Part shown: piece by piece, positions 1 through 13,140 of the stretch
Layout: the number at the start of each line of letters is the position of its first letter
Numbering within the stretch: position 1 is the stretch's first letter
NCBI GenBank assembly: GCA_032718565.1
Contig: JAVGVS010000279.1
Coordinates: 1-64,000 of the forward strand
Length of the DNA stretch: 64,000 nt
Direction of reading: 5' to 3'
Source: Distichodus sexfasciatus
Lineage: Eukaryota; Chordata; Actinopteri; Characiformes; Distichodontidae
Translations under genes and position numbers: made by a program
Notes under the pieces: generated by a model
What the model saw: only the letters and a program-made list of their open reading frames with translations
The model's database searches: none
Told to the model about the DNA's origin: nothing

Positions 1-480
1 CATCCCTCCCTCCCTCATCCCTCGCTCCCTCATCCCTCCCTGCCTCATCCCTCACTCCCTCATCCCTCCCTCCCTTTATCCCTCATCCCTTGCTCTCTCA
101 TCCCAAACCCCCTCCAACCCTCATCCCTCCTTCCATCTCTCCCTTCATCCCTCCATTATACCTCCCTTCATCCTTCATCCCTCCCTCTCCTCCCTCATCC
201 CTCGCTCCCTCATCCCTCCCTCCCTCGCTCCCTCATCCCTCTCTCCCTCATCCCTCCCTCCCTTCATCCCTCCCTTCATCTCTCCGTCCCTTAACGCCTC
301 ATCTCTTTCTCCTGCCATCCCTCCATCAGCCTTTGCTCTCTTCATTCCTCATCCCTCCCTCTATCCCTCATCCCTTGCTCCCTTCATCCCTCCCTTATCC
401 GCCCCTCCCTTCATCCCGCGTCCCCTCCAACCCTCAACGCTCTCTCCATTCCTCACTGCCTCCTCCCTGGCTTCCTCTTG
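1..480. repeat. pyrimidine-rich minisatellite (CATCCCTCCCTCCCT-like)
   Basis: Imperfect tandem copies of CATCCCTCCCTCCCT and variants, almost purely C and T on this strand. The open frame through it (90-500) is a by-product of low complexity, all proline, serine and leucine. The array begins before the window. Confidence 0.9.
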
Positions 481-587
481 TTTTTGCTGAATTCGTTTGA
501 AGAGCGCTCTCAGTGTACCGGTCGTGGGAGGATGAGACTTGTGTTCTGACCCCATTTTAAATGAGCAGCTTTTTAAAAAACAAGTCC

Positions 588-620
588 TCTTCCTCCTCCT
601 CCTCCTCCTCCTCCTCCTCT
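588..620. repeat. (TCC)n trinucleotide microsatellite
   Basis: About eleven TCC/CTC units in a row. Confidence 0.9.
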
Positions 621-794
621 CGTGGTTAAACGTGTAAACAGTGATGGAGCTCATTGAGAGAGTGTGGTTTATAGCTGAGATGTTTCCAGACCAGAAGAAG
701 GAGGAGTTTCACTAATAAATTTGTTTGCTTTGTGTGTGAACGATGGAGCTCTGAAACGCTGGTGAAAAATCGACAAATTCCATCTCACGAGCAG

Positions 795-1235
795 GACCAG
801 GGTGAAGAAGGGAGAGGGGGAAGAAGAGAAAGAGGGAGAGACATGATGGATTAGGAAGAAAGGAAGAATGAGTGAGGGAAAGAGGAGTAGAGGCAGAATG
901 GAGAGTCAGTGAGATGGGAAAAGAGGCAGAGGAAGTGAAAGATGAGAGGAGAGAGGGATGGAAGGAGAGAAAGGGAGATGAGGAGGAGGGATAGAGGAAA
1001 AATAAGGAGAGACGGGTTGAGAGAGAGAGAGAGGGAGGAAGGGAAAGGAGAAGAGACATGACGGGGAGAAGAAGGAAGAACGGGAGAATGAGGGAGGGAA
1101 AGAAGGAGAGAGGGAAAGAGCGAGAAGGGAAGAGAGAGATCAAATAGAGAGTCAGTGAGAAAAACGGAGAGGGAGTGAAAGAAGACAGGAGAGAGGGATA
1201 GAGCGAGAGAGAGAGAGAGAGAGAACGGGAACATG
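795..1235. repeat. purine-rich (GA/GGA) low-complexity tract
   Basis: About 440 bases of nearly pure G and A with scattered T, including GAGAGA runs at 1021-1034 and 1205-1222. It gives long Ser/Leu/Pro/Phe open frames on the minus strand that are not credible proteins. Confidence 0.85.
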
Positions 1236-1260
1236 ACGGAGGGAAAGAAGGTGACGGTGG

Positions 1261-3520
1261 GTGATGGTGGGTGGGGTACTCTCTGAGATTGCTGCCAGCT
1301 TGGAGTTTCTCCAGCGTGAAGTGAAACTTTGTCACCTCCGTCTGCACTCTAATCCTAATCTGCAGCTCCACACGCCTCGCTTCGCCCAGTTCTAATCTCA
1401 TCACAGCTCGTCTGGCGCGTCGCAACCTTGTGAACAAACAGGACGAACCGCATCTAAATCCTCCAGTCTGCTGGGAGCGGGGAAGCGTCTGATGTTTCCA
1501 CCTCACCAAACGGAAAACGCTGTCAAAACCCAAACCTGTCTGTGGCTGTTGAGGCTGAAACCGTTAATTATAACATTTATTTAAAATGTATTCATTCTTG
1601 ATGCAAATTTAACAAAACAAACACTTTATATCCAGGGATTTATTTTTACATCTCCCACAAAGTGCAGTTCAGAAATCAAGGGATTCATCTTGTGTTATTT
1701 ATCTTGTGGGAATAAGCTTCTGATCTTTTGAGAACTAGTTTTTATTTACAAGTTACTGTCTTGTGGGAGATCTTGATCTTGCATGCATAAATCATCCACT
1801 TAAGCCCAACTGGGGTCACGGGAGACCTGGGCCTATCCCGGGAATTTAGGGGCGCAAGGCATGGACCAACCCTGGGCAGGCGAGATTTGTATCTCATGGG
1901 AATGAGTTAATTGTTTTGTGGGAATGAGCTAATTGGTGAGTAACTTGTGGAAGTTTGTCTTGCGTGCGTAACTTATTTGTCTTGTGGTCATGAGACATTT
2001 GTCTTGAGGAAACAAGATTAAAAAATCAGCTCCGTTTTCACTCAATCCAGCTGTCACACGGCAATGCGATGATTCTCGTCACGCTGCACCAAACCAGCAT
2101 TTCTGTGAGATTCTAAATGGGCAGAATTTGCTCGGGCCTCCAAAGCTATGGCAACGTGAAGAGGAACCGACCGGCAGTTTGGTTGTCCTTCCGCGAAATG
2201 TAATTAGCGCATTTGCTCGTTACACCGCTGCTGCTGAAATCTCTTTCACTCTCTCCTTCCATCTCTCTCTCTTTTCATTCCCAAAATATCTGCAGTGCTG
2301 TGTATGGCAGGCGGAGAGCGACGGGAGTTTATTTGGAGCTTCACACTGCTTCTAACCCATTTTGCGCCGCTCCTTTCATCTCTTTTATTCCCCTTTCTTT
2401 TTTTGCTTATTCTTTCTTTTCTTTTTCCGCACAAACAACTCCTCCACTCAGCCGCCCACACGCTCACCCTCGCGCTGCGGGTTCTTTATCCGAGCGAGCA
2501 GCGACTCTGATTTTTGAGTTTTAATCAAAGCTGCGAGTATTCCCGTGTTTTTACATCTTGCACCATGGTGGCTCGGTAATAATCTCCTTTAAGATTCCGG
2601 GACGGCACTGAAGCGTTTTCATCCCTCCTCCTCCTCCTCCTCTACTCCTCTATTCACTCCTCATCCTTTCACTCAAATCCTTTTTAAGTAATACTCCCTC
2701 GGATGGGGACGGGAGGCAGCGATGAGAAACGACGGGAGACGTTAAAGGCTCAAAAGATTCCTCTGGTGTTTAAATTCCGACCTGCGTGGCCCTGAACCAT
2801 GACGTTAAATGAAATCTCGGCTCCTGATTAATGCATTTTCAGAATTTTCTTGATTGACGTTGATTTTGGCAGCTACTTAAGATTTAGTTTTTTAAAATTT
2901 GTGATAACTGTTCAGGTTTAATCATTTATGTTCACACTTTTAGTCTTACATTTTACTCTTTATCGTCAGAAATATTTAATTGGGTTTTGTAAACTTTACA
3001 CTGTAAATAATGTTCATAAAGAGCTGGTGAACTGGTGATGTGGGTCTGAAATCAGCCTGGTCCTCCACCTTGATCATTTTTACGTTGATCAAGTTTGCAC
3101 TGAGAGTTAAAGAGGGTGATGCTGGTCTTGCTTTTCCTTCTTGGTTCTTGGACAAACAGTAGATGTGGTGTAAAAGAGACATCAGCAGCCTCGTGTCCTC
3201 TCTCTCTCCTGATTTCTCAGCTGGGAGCTTGTGTAGAGAAATGAAAAATGAGGAGCTAAAATGAGTTTGATGTGAGCGCGGTCTCCTCCGAGAGAGCGGC
3301 CCGTATCTCGCTGCCGTGGCGACGCGTCGGGGGAAACGGCTCTTCGTTGCCGAGCGTGTCGTCATGGCGATGCAGCAGGAGCAGCTTTGATGGATGACTT
3401 CATATTTACGATTGCTTTAAGCAGAAATTAGCAATATTGATTTAAGCCTGGCTTTTGTTCCCCTCTGAGTGCAGTCAATCCAGTTCCACTGAAGCGTGTG
3501 TGTGTGTGTGTATATTAGGT
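1261..3520. other. no gene recognised (upstream or intron 1 of lrp4)
   Basis: Mixed, mostly AT-rich non-coding sequence with no recognisable exon on either strand and only short low-complexity stretches. An ATG at 2565 is followed by a stop after three codons, so it is not the missing lrp4 signal-peptide exon. Confidence 0.5.
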
Positions 3521-3562
3521 TAGGGCTGGACGATATTGCCTCAGATCAATATCACAATTATT

Positions 3563-4339
3563 TAGGGATGCACCGATTGCAATTTTCTTGGCAATCTTGT
3601 GCATCTGTGTTTATGTTGAATAGGGGACAGACAAGGGGAGCCGTTGATTGTGTGCTTATTAAACGTGTAAGACCTAACTATTAAATTATTATTATAAGGT
3701 TGATAAACTATAACTTGTGTTTAATCTACCTGTCGCCGTTCCTCTTTCTACGTCATCTTTGGTTTTTCTTGTAATAACTGTCTGTAGTGTGCAGTCAATC
3801 ACAAGACCAGGAGCCATCGCCAATAGATTCGTGAGGCAGAAGCCAAAAAACCGCGCGCAGAAATCTCACTCGAGCAAAAAAGCCGCTTGTCGGTAATGTA
3901 CATCGCGCACGAGAACATTTAACACATCGAGAGGAAAAAAGACGTTCGCGAGAGGAAAAATACAGTTTGCGCGCAATATTATCCCAACCGCGCACTCGAT
4001 TCTTAATTTTGTGCTCTCGAGTTTCACATTTGCGCGCGCGCATTTTGTGCGGCAAGCCATTTTGCGTGCTCTAGTTTTGGCATTGATGTGACGCCATAGT
4101 CACGCGCCCAAAATTCATTTCGTCGCCGCACGATGTCACTCCATTCAAAGTGAATGAGAAACGCCGCCGTTGAGCGTACATGTGAACGCTGCCTGAATGC
4201 GCGCGTGGCTGTGCTGCAAGTAATGCGCATACGCAAGATCGGTTTGAAATCGGCAATACGTGTGAGTGATCGGCCGATCAACGATCAGGCCAAAAATCGG
4301 CCGATTCTGATCGCTGGCCGATCGATCGGTGCATCCCCA
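3563..4339. mobile_element. hAT-like MITE with 8-bp target duplication
   Basis: The left end reads TAGGGATGCACCGATT, and the right end is its near inverse complement (ATCGGTGCATCCCCA). The element is flanked on both sides by CAATTATT (3555-3562 and 4340-4347). An 8-bp duplication and TAGGG-type ends are typical of hAT transposons. No transposase frame is present, so it is non-autonomous. The interior is GC-rich with many CGCG steps. Confidence 0.85.
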
Positions 4340-4442
4340 CAATTATTCCAACATTTTACCTTGATTATGATTAATGAATAATGATTTTCTTTTTGGGCAT
4401 TTTCCCCTCATGGTTCATTGATGATGTTTGTACTGTAACTGT

Positions 4443-4635
4443 GCAGATTGAGCCGATGCTCTTATCTCCAGTGACTTTCATTCCCTAATTAGGGACAGTC
4501 TCCCTGCAGCAACTTGGGGTTAAGGGTCTTGCTCAGGGAGCCAGTGGTGGTAGTGCTGCAAGTAGGATTCCAACCCACGCCCTCTTGGTCCAGAGGTGAG
4601 TATCCTAAGCACTAGCCCACCATCACCACCCGATA
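4443..4635 (-). mobile_element. tRNA-derived SINE-like fragment (family B)
   Basis: Contains the phrase aacttggggttaagggtcttgctcaggg followed by an inverted B-box-like motif and a CTAAGCACTAGCCCACC end. In reverse complement it has tRNA-like A and B boxes. Related copies lie at 35047-35260, 37557-37735 and 49675-49750. Confidence 0.65.
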
Positions 4636-5609
4636 TGTGTGTGTCTGTCTGTCTCAATATCCGTCTTTCTCATCCTCAAATTGATCTCTCTGTCCACATC
4701 TTCATCTCTCTCCCGCTCTCTGGCTGCTGTGATGGTCAGCTTCTCATGTGATGGCTGTTAAATGTATAATTAGTTTGATGTGAGTCCAAGTTACAGCAGA
4801 TTTTTCTCCTCGGTGAATTTTGGAGCGAGTGTACAGTGCAGAAATCCAATATTCAGCCCCTGGAGGAATAATTAGGCTTGTAAAACTGCTTTCATACAAG
4901 TTTTATTAGAAAGGAATGAGCGCTGCGTTGCTGCTGCTGTCTGCTCGGCCCGAAACTGCAGAAACGTTACAGATGAAACATCTCCACCGCTTTCCCTTCA
5001 TTACAAACACGAGACTGCAGTTTGGCTGTAAAGAGGTGTATCAGAGCTGGAGTTCATGCTTTTGAGGATGTTTTAGCACCAAAGCAAGTTTTTTTATGTG
5101 AAATTGCAGTAAAGTTCTGATTCAGGTCACGCTGAGATTAGAGGTTGACCAATATTAGTTGTTCAGTAAAATGAGTTTTAAATGTGCTTTATAAATCAAA
5201 TTTACTTACTTCCTCTGTTAGTAGAGCTGAGCATTTAATCAAAAAATAATCAAAACATTCAGGACATAAATTTGCCAGTAATGGTAATTTTTATAATTCC
5301 CTGGTAAAATAGAATTCTGTTAATACTTTTAAGCCAGTATGTGTTCATTAACATAAACCCCTTAAAACATACTAGTGTGTTGCCACCGTGTGTGTGTGTG
5401 TGTGTGTGTTTTAGAATCACAAAGTTATACACTGTTTTGCTAGAAATGTTGAAGTAATAGTTGAGCATATTTACAGTATAAACCTTATCAGTGAACTATT
5501 AGGACAAAAAACAAAAACCCAACAATTAATTCATCCTTGGTTAACCCTTTTCAGCTAAAACGTTTGGTTAATTGTGATGTCGATTTGAGGTGATATCGTC
5601 CAGCCCTTA

Positions 5610-7960
5610 CTAATAGCCATGTTAGCTTTTTGGGGCAGATTTGACCCTTTTAATATATCGACCACATGGGTGCTCTGCCTGTTAAAAGAAACACATTCCG
5701 AAGTGTGTGTGTGTGTGTGTGTCCTCCCCAGTAAAAGAGGATGAGAATGAGTGCTGGGCCTGGCCTAGCAGGAGGCTCGCTGCTAAAGCCACAGCTGAGG
5801 TTTAAACGCGCTTCTTGTTGCCGGTGTTTGGTGAGAGTTTGGCAGGTGAATTAGTGTGGGAACTGGAGAAGCTGACTTGGTTTTCAAATGCGTTCTCTTG
5901 CATGGTGTCGGTGTGCAGATGAAGAATCCCGGGAGCTCAATAGCGCAGCAGGAAGCAGCAGAGTTAGCCTGCAGGCCTTCACAACACACACACACACACA
6001 CACACACACAAGCCAGGCTTTATTTCATTTGATTTATTGTGAAATCTGGGTTTACTGAACTGTGAATCCAACAAACGTCTATACCTTTGCTCATAACTAT
6101 AACCCATATTGGCTTTTCGAGACACATGCACTGTTGCGTTGAGAATGACGTTTATCCTGCGTGTTGTCACTCTTGTGCTGTGTCTGTTTGTGTTGTGTTG
6201 CTCTTGTGTGTGTTGTCACTCTTGCGTACGTGTTGTGTCACTCTCGTATGTGTTGTAACTTTTGTGTGTGTTGTCACACATGCATTGTGTCACGTCACTC
6301 TTGCATTGCGTTGTTGTGTGATGTTGTCTCCACTTCAGTGTGTCTTTATTCCTCCTGCTCCTCCTCGTTGTTGTTTCGTGCCGAGTCGAGCTGCACGAGT
6401 GTGGTGTTAAAGCGCTTTGCAGCGTGGTTATGGGTAATTGAGTTTTGCGGTGAATGGCGATTGGCAGATGGTTGGTGAGGCTGTGCTTCCTGATTGGCTG
6501 GAGCGGTGACAGCAGCTGTGCGAGGGCGACCCCTGGGGGGCGGTGTTGGGGGTGCGAGTGGCTCGGTGTGGGCTTTGGGAAGGTTGCCGCAGGAGGACGG
6601 GTCACACGAGGTCCTGAGAAATCCCCAAAAAACAGGGGCGTGACGCCTCGTTTACCCCCGATATACTCATCCTCACACACACACACACACACACACACTT
6701 CACCTCCTCTTTCTGCTACTGCTTTCATTCTTCCTTTAACTTCTTCTTTTTCTTTTCATCTCCTGTTCTTCTTTCTTGTCCTTCACCTTTTTATTTTATC
6801 ATCATCTTTCTTCTTCTTTGTTGTTGTTGTTGTTCTTCTTCTCATTATTAACTTCCTCCAGTGTGTAGTTCTTGGACACCTATTGTTTTTATTCAGTTTT
6901 TCCCCGTTTTTCGGTAGTGAATATAAAAGACAGATCTCGTGTTTTCTGTGGTTGTGTTTGGTGAAGGTTGGTGCAGCAGGGCGGGTCAAACGAGGTCCTG
7001 AGAAATCCCCAAAATGAGGAGTGTTGCCTGCTTTACCCTCCACCTCCCTTCCTCCCTCCTTCCCTCCCTTCCTCCGTGTTCTTTACGCTCGCCGTGCCAG
7101 GGAGAGGTCCGGAGACGGTGACGGTGGGAGTCCGGACCGGACCGGGGGGTCGTGATTGGACTGAGAGAGAGGGAGGTATGGAGGGAAGAGAAGAAGAGAG
7201 GTGAATAGTTTGGGGTGAGCACATGGCAGGGTTATTGTTCCGCTGTGTAGTGGGGCAGCAGCGTTCACACCGCTCTCCCGCAGAGAGAGCTCTCTCACTT
7301 CTTCTCCCATCTTCTCTCTCTCTCCTTCGCTCTCTCTCTTTCTGCCTCACGCTCTCCATCTCCCTTCTTTCTTTATTTCTTTATTTCTCTGTCTTTCTCT
7401 CCCTCCTTCTCTGTCTACCTCTCCTACTCCTGTATATATATATATACATCCCTCTCCATCTCTCTTTCTCCGTCCTTCTCTTTTTTTCTCTTTTTATTTC
7501 TGTCCCTCTCTGTCCTTCTCTTTTTCCTCTCTCTCCCTCCCTTCATCTCCCTTTCTCCCTCCTTTTCTCCCGCCCATCCCTCTCCCTCCCTCCCTCCCTC
7601 CCTCCACCTCTCTGTCTCCTCCTGAGCTATTTGTGTGTGATTTGTGGTGGTATAACTTTCAGAGTGGATCGGCCGGCCTGCTGCTGTGTGTATATTAATA
7701 TGTGTGTGTGTGTGTGTGTGTGTGTGATTGATAAACCCCGTGGAGCTCGCCCCCGTCTCGTGTGGGAGGGTATTTGGGGGGGGTTTATGGGGTAGTTGGT
7801 GGTCGCTGCTCCAGACAAAGAGCTCATGTAGCAGACTGCAGTGTCTCTGCTCCAGCCCCTGTGCTCGCTCGGCTCAGCTGGACTTCATCCAGACACTTGG
7901 GTTTCACTGGCATTCCAACACACACTCACACACACAGGCATGGGCCGGTATTAGATTTTG
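5610..7960. repeat. microsatellite-rich DNA, no gene recognised
   Basis: Contains (TG)n near 5704 and 7699-7727, (CA)n near 5985-6010 and 6673-6699, a TTG/TC-rich tract at 6720-6850 and a CT-rich tract at 7260-7620 that includes a (TA) run at 7434-7446. A motif CGAGGTCCTGAGAAATCCCCAAAA occurs at 6608 and again at 6990, a short internal duplication. Open frames here are low-complexity. Confidence 0.7.
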
Positions 7961-8107
7961 ACGGTGTGATAACCATAACCTAATGAGAGTTCGGCAGACT
8001 TCAGCTCATTTTCATCAAAATGTATATATAGGTATTTATTTTTACATCATACCTATAGATTGTCCCGCAAATATTATTTACCCTGTGACAGAAGTCTTCA
8101 CTGAAAA

Positions 8108-8770
8108 CTTGGGATGCACGAGAGGGGAATTATTGGCCGAAGCTGAAATTTACGAGGCAGGCAGAGTCGAGCGCGTGAAGACAAGATGTTTTGCTCTCCA
8201 AAGTTCCAACACCAGGTCAAGCGAGTGTGAAAGCAGAACGGATTGAGGGCGGAGCATTTCCAGCATAGTGCACGACATTTTAAGAAAAAGTCACTTCCCG
8301 CCCTGTGTAGTGTACCAAGTCAAACAGGGCGCGTGTGACTCTCCATGTGCACTACCTAGTGTGTAGAGAGCCGTTAAACTACAACCCCGGCTATTTCCTG
8401 AGATGCATATTACCACATGGAAAAGTATGATTAGAGCACCTTACCTACCATACTATTAAGTGCAGTAGTATACAGCTCGGGACACAGCCCATGTGTCAGC
8501 TCACATTCACTAAGTGAAGCAAACACATAATTTAGTTAATTAAAATATTTTCACGTTTGCAGGCGAGTGGAGCACGGAAAGACGAGAGATTTCACTGCGT
8601 GCTCAGAGTTTTGACACAAAATAACACATTTTAAGACAGAGGGCCGGGCACAAATGCTACCTTTCCCACGTACAATAAATATGGGCTGGAAATATCTAAT
8701 GCTGCTGACTTTAAAGAAAGCAGTTATCGTCTGATTCCGATACGATTGCGATGTCATCGTGCAGCCCTAG
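8108..8770. mobile_element. hAT-like MITE, degraded
   Basis: The left end TTGGGATGCACGA and the right end TCGTGCAGCCCTAG form imperfect terminal inverted repeats around about 660 bp without a transposase frame. Flanking 8-mers agree only in part (CTGAAAAC and GTTAAAAT), so the duplication is weak. The interior shares motifs with other TAGGGATGCAC elements in the window. Confidence 0.55.
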
Positions 8771-11006
8771 TTAAAATCTACAAACAAGAACAAAATGTGC
8801 TCATTACAAAGATCAGGTTTGTCACGGCGTCTTCACATCAAAGGAACACGGGAGAATGAGCAACAGGTGTGTGAGTGTGAGTGTGAGTATGCATGAGCAT
8901 GTGTTGGGACACACACACACACACACACCTGTTGCTCATCCTCCTGTGTTTTAACAAAAGAGCTGGAGCTGGTGAACCTGTTCATTCCAACACACACAAA
9001 CAGACCCACCTGACTGTGTTAAGAGAGGTTAAGAGAGGTCACACACACACACACTCACACACACACACACTCCTCCTGCAGTCTGTCCTGTACCTGTGGT
9101 TTTGGTAAGAAAGTCAGTATGAATGGCAGCGGAACATTACAGCCGTGTGTGTGTGTGTGTGTTCAGCGTGGTTAAGGATCACCTCCTGATCTCAGCATGT
9201 GGTTGTTAATTGCTTGGTTAACAGCAGTGTGTTCCTCTCCGCTTCCTCCTCCTCTCTTCACACACCACCACTCGCTCATATGAGAAGCAGAGAGAGAGAG
9301 GGAGAGCAGACGGAGACGGAGAGAAACATGAAGGGAGAGAATGTTTAACAGTTTTTGGACAGACTTGAGTGGAAATCTCTGTGGCAGATGGGTAATTAAT
9401 GGGTTAGAAATGAGTAACACTCACTCTCTCACACACACACGCTCTGGCTTGGTGAGAGGCTGGTGTTCTCCTCTCTGGCCACTGTAAGCAGGAGCAGCAC
9501 TAACCACACAGCTGTGAGGGCTTCCAGATGTGATGGAGAGATGCCCAGACGGAGGAGCAGGAGGAGGAGTGGAATCAGAGGGATAGATGAGGAGGAGGAG
9601 GAGTGAAAAATGGAGGGATGGAGCAGGAGGGCAAGTGTAGAACGAAGAGAGGGATCAGGAGGAGAAGGAGGTGTGGAAAACGGAGGGATGGATGAGTCTT
9701 TGAGCCGCATTTTGAGCGTTGTCATTGTGTGATCTGTCCACTAGGGGGCAACACTGCAACTCCACTTCTGACATTTTTGTGTTTTCATTTTTTGAGTCAG
9801 TATCGGTGGTAATATACATCAACATCAGCCGTTTAATGCTTATGGATATCTTTCTCTTTTTTCAAGTCGACAGGCTGATAAACAGATTTAAGAATGCGCT
9901 GCTTGGTTCTAAAGAAATAGTGAAACTGAATAGAAACGGCAGCTGGGAGCTTTTTGTGGCATGAACACGATGAACGGTCCTCAGAATTAAACTACTTTTT
10001 AATTAAATGAACTTCTTGAAAGAAAGAAAGAATATTGACACCAAATTTCAATTTGTCAAACTGACGTATTGATTTATATTTAGCCGTTTTATGGTTATGG
10101 GTGTTGAGCATTTTTAAACTCGATCTTCCGACATATATTGGTTCAAAATATTGGTTATTGCCGTTCTTGACTAGTAATAATCAGATAAAAACATATCGAT
10201 CAAGTCCTAGTTGTTACACATTAAACGCTTATGTCTCAGAACATTTGTATATTGTCTTGTACTTTTTGTTCAAAGTTTGAAACCAAAGCAGGTTTATGTT
10301 TAAACTACATTGTGATTATATTAGGGATTATTCCTAAATATTATATATACTCATAACAAGTTTAGTTATATTGACTTATTATTATAAAATGTTAAACTGA
10401 GCTCAGTGTTGTAATTTCGGGGGTCACATCAGTAGTGTTTGGGGTCAGGGTGGTCAACTCTGGTGATGAAGGGGATGCTGGAGCTTCATCTGTTACCGTG
10501 GCAACTTGTGATGAGCCCTGTTGAGAAGAAAGGATGTGAGTTAGTGAGAAAACGTTTTTATTTCTCTCTCTCTCTCTCTCACACACACTCACACACACAC
10601 ACACACAGACCCTCCTCTGAGTCACTTGGGAGGTCCAGCCCTAATTAATGGTCAGACATTTGCTGTCCTAACCAGGATGTGACCACTGGGTGAAGGGAGT
10701 GTGTTTGTGGAGCTGAGGGCTGAGGGAGGGTGTGTGTGTGTGTGTTGGCTGGGTGGGTGTTTGGGTGGTAAAGTAAAAGAACACACTGAACAGCCAGCAG
10801 TTGGTTTTTGTTGTGTGTGTGTAATTGCTCTGACTCACCGCAGCGGTGTGTGAAAACACACACGTGAACGCTCACACACACTCGCCACCCACGCGCCAAC
10901 ATCTACATAAATAAAAGTGTAAACCAGTGAGTCAACGGGGTGGGCCGGGTGCCCCAGAATCCCACCTCTAGATGAGAGCGGAGCAGCGGGTTGGTGTTGG
11001 GGGTTC
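8771..11006. other. no gene recognised; scattered microsatellites
   Basis: Short (CA)n/(TG)n runs (8911-8928, 9040-9071, 9145-9162, 10575-10607, 10727-10744) separated by unremarkable AT-rich DNA. No exon was identified on either strand. Confidence 0.5.
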
Positions 11007-11752
11007 AACCGATTATCGTCCTGTTACCGCTGATGATATTTAGAATTTTTATGGTTGATGTTACGTCTAGGTGAAGATGCGTCTCGGGAATATGAAAGAA
11101 CCCAAATGAATAATGAAGCGGCAAACGCCCATCTAAAGTTATGATTCTTTATATATATTATTTGTACAAGTGTATTTACAAAGGAACAAGCGTGAACTGT
11201 ACAAATGGAAAGAGGTTCAGGTTGGGCCGGCAGACGGCACCCAAAACAAAGGACGGAATAAAACAAAACGTCCCTAACACTAACTTTAACCTCTAATCTA
11301 GCTCTGGGGACAAAACAAAAAGCTGACTGCCTACGCTATACTACGAAACAAAAGGTACAAGGGGTGGTGCCGCCTCTAACCTAGAGTGTCTAACAAACAG
11401 TTACCTACTTGCTGCACAATGTGAATGTATGTTAAACACAAGCGGAGATCAGACACAGAGAGGGTTGGTATATACAAAACTGAGAACTGTACAATAGAGG
11501 GCGAATGAATAGACGACAACAAAACAGAACCAAGTGTATATATCTACCCTGACCCAATCCTGACCGGAGGAAACGAGGTGAGCTCTATACAAACGAATAT
11601 TTACAAGGGGAATGGCAAAACAGCAGCAATACAGCGAAACAACCTAAACACATAGCAAGTCTCAAAAACAAAAGGGGAGACGGAACGCTTCAATCGGGCC
11701 TTAAAATGCGAAACAGGTGGGAGTCTCGGGAGTGGCGGCTCCAATAGCGGAG

Positions 11753-13140
11753 AATTCAAGATTCAAGATTCAAGATTCTTTATTTGTCACGTGCAAGTTA
11801 TACAGGTACAACAAGCAGTGAAATGTATCCTGATCCGCTCTTTAACTGTGCAATAGACAAGGAAGATAGAGACGCAATACAAACTTACAAACATAAATAC
11901 TAACTTAAATACGGAGGCTGGGGTAACAGGACAAAAATAAAACTATACATTATACAATAAGGAACATAAAGTTAAAATAAAGTTAAATGTGCAAACCTAC
12001 AAAGATATAAACATTGTAAAAATTGTAAATGTAAATGTGCTAGGGCAGGACAGGTGCAAAGAGATGATTTTTTTAAAGTGCCAAGTGCAGCTGCAGCGTT
12101 GTACATTGAAGTAGCCTTGAGTATAAGTTATCGTAACAATAAGAGGTATGTATTAGCAGCATATAATAACATGGATAAATTTACAGTATAGTTATCGTAA
12201 CAACGATATGAGGTATGTAATAGCAGCATGTAATAGCATGGACATGTACAGTATAAGTTATTGTAACAGCGGTATGTATTAGCAGCATATAATAAGAACT
12301 GAGACACAGAAAGGCATGTCCTGGTTAAGAGCGGATGGCCTGAGGATAGAAACTCCTCCTGGAATCTCTCTCTGTTTTGGCCATATTAGTGTGAGAACAA
12401 CTTCTGCCTGATTGCAGAAGATAGAAAAAGTCTGTTTCCTGGGTGAGATGAGTCCTTTTATAACCCTAGTTGCCCTGGTCCATCTCTTGGAGTAAGTGTC
12501 CTGCAGGGAAGGGAGGTGGCGTGCAGCAGCGCTCGCTGCCGGATCCTTTCTCTGGAGGGCTTTCTGGTCCTGAACACAGCTGTTCTAAGTACCAGGACAA
12601 AATGTTCTGATGTGATGCTCTCCACAGCACCAGAGTAGAAAGCTTTAGAACAGCAGAAGCCAGGGAAACTTTCTCAGCTTCCGAAGGTGATAAAGAGCGC
12701 TGCTTTGCCTTCTTGACTTGAACATTGATATATGTCCAGCCCATGTCAGGTCCTCAGAGATGTGAACACCAAGGTAGCAGGCGAGGTTACCTTCTCCGCA
12801 GACACCGTTGATGGAAGGGTCTGTAGTTTAAGCTGTCGGCTGCTGAAGTCCACCACCAGCTCTTTCGTCTTGCTGACGTTCAGCTGGAGGCAATTTCTGG
12901 CACCAGAGTGCCAGGGTTCTCCCCTAAATCCCACGTAGGCCGTCTCAAATAGTTGTTGGAGATTAACCCCAACACACTGTGTCGATCCATAAACTTAACA
13001 ATGTTGTTGGAGTCATGGCTGACCACACAGTCCGAAGTGTATAGTAGTACAACAGCGGAGAGTACACACCCTAGGAGCCCCTGTGTTGGTGGTGATGCTG
13101 TTGGAGACAGACCTGCCTGCCCGCACCACCTAGAGATCTG
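11753..13140 (-). mobile_element. degraded non-LTR retrotransposon (LINE) 3' half
   Basis: On the minus strand the sequence encodes broken pieces of a fish LINE reverse transcriptase. There is a TNTGAP...GCVLS-like segment (about 13060-13100), a NIVKF...GLISNN segment (about 12955-13015, where the usual FADD is degraded) and LQLNVSKTKELVVDF (about 12835-12890). A C-terminal tail ends near 12320. The 3' end is a microsatellite of repeated GAATCTT (11753-11780), typical of target-primed retrotransposons. L2/CR1-like affiliation is my inference from the motif wording. The frame is broken repeatedly, so it is dead. A second 3'-end copy lies at 57068-57130. Confidence 0.8.

Larger units (their letters stand above)
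3525..5606. mobile_element. possible composite element sharing an AGGGCTGGACGATAT inverted terminus
   Basis: AGGGCTGGACGATAT near 3525 and its inverse complement ending near 5606 could be the two ends of one older hAT-like element. That element would have been enlarged by the nested MITE at 3563-4339 and the SINE at 4443-4635. No matching target duplication was seen, so two unrelated fragments are also possible. Confidence 0.35.

Noticed and set aside
712..1533. 273-codon minus-strand open frame
   Set aside because: Mostly Ser/Leu/Pro/Phe from a purine-rich low-complexity tract.
6454..7017. 187-codon open frame as a possible signal-peptide exon
   Set aside because: It has a weakly hydrophobic start, but the remainder is CA- and T-rich repeat translation, and no donor of the required phase with family similarity follows.
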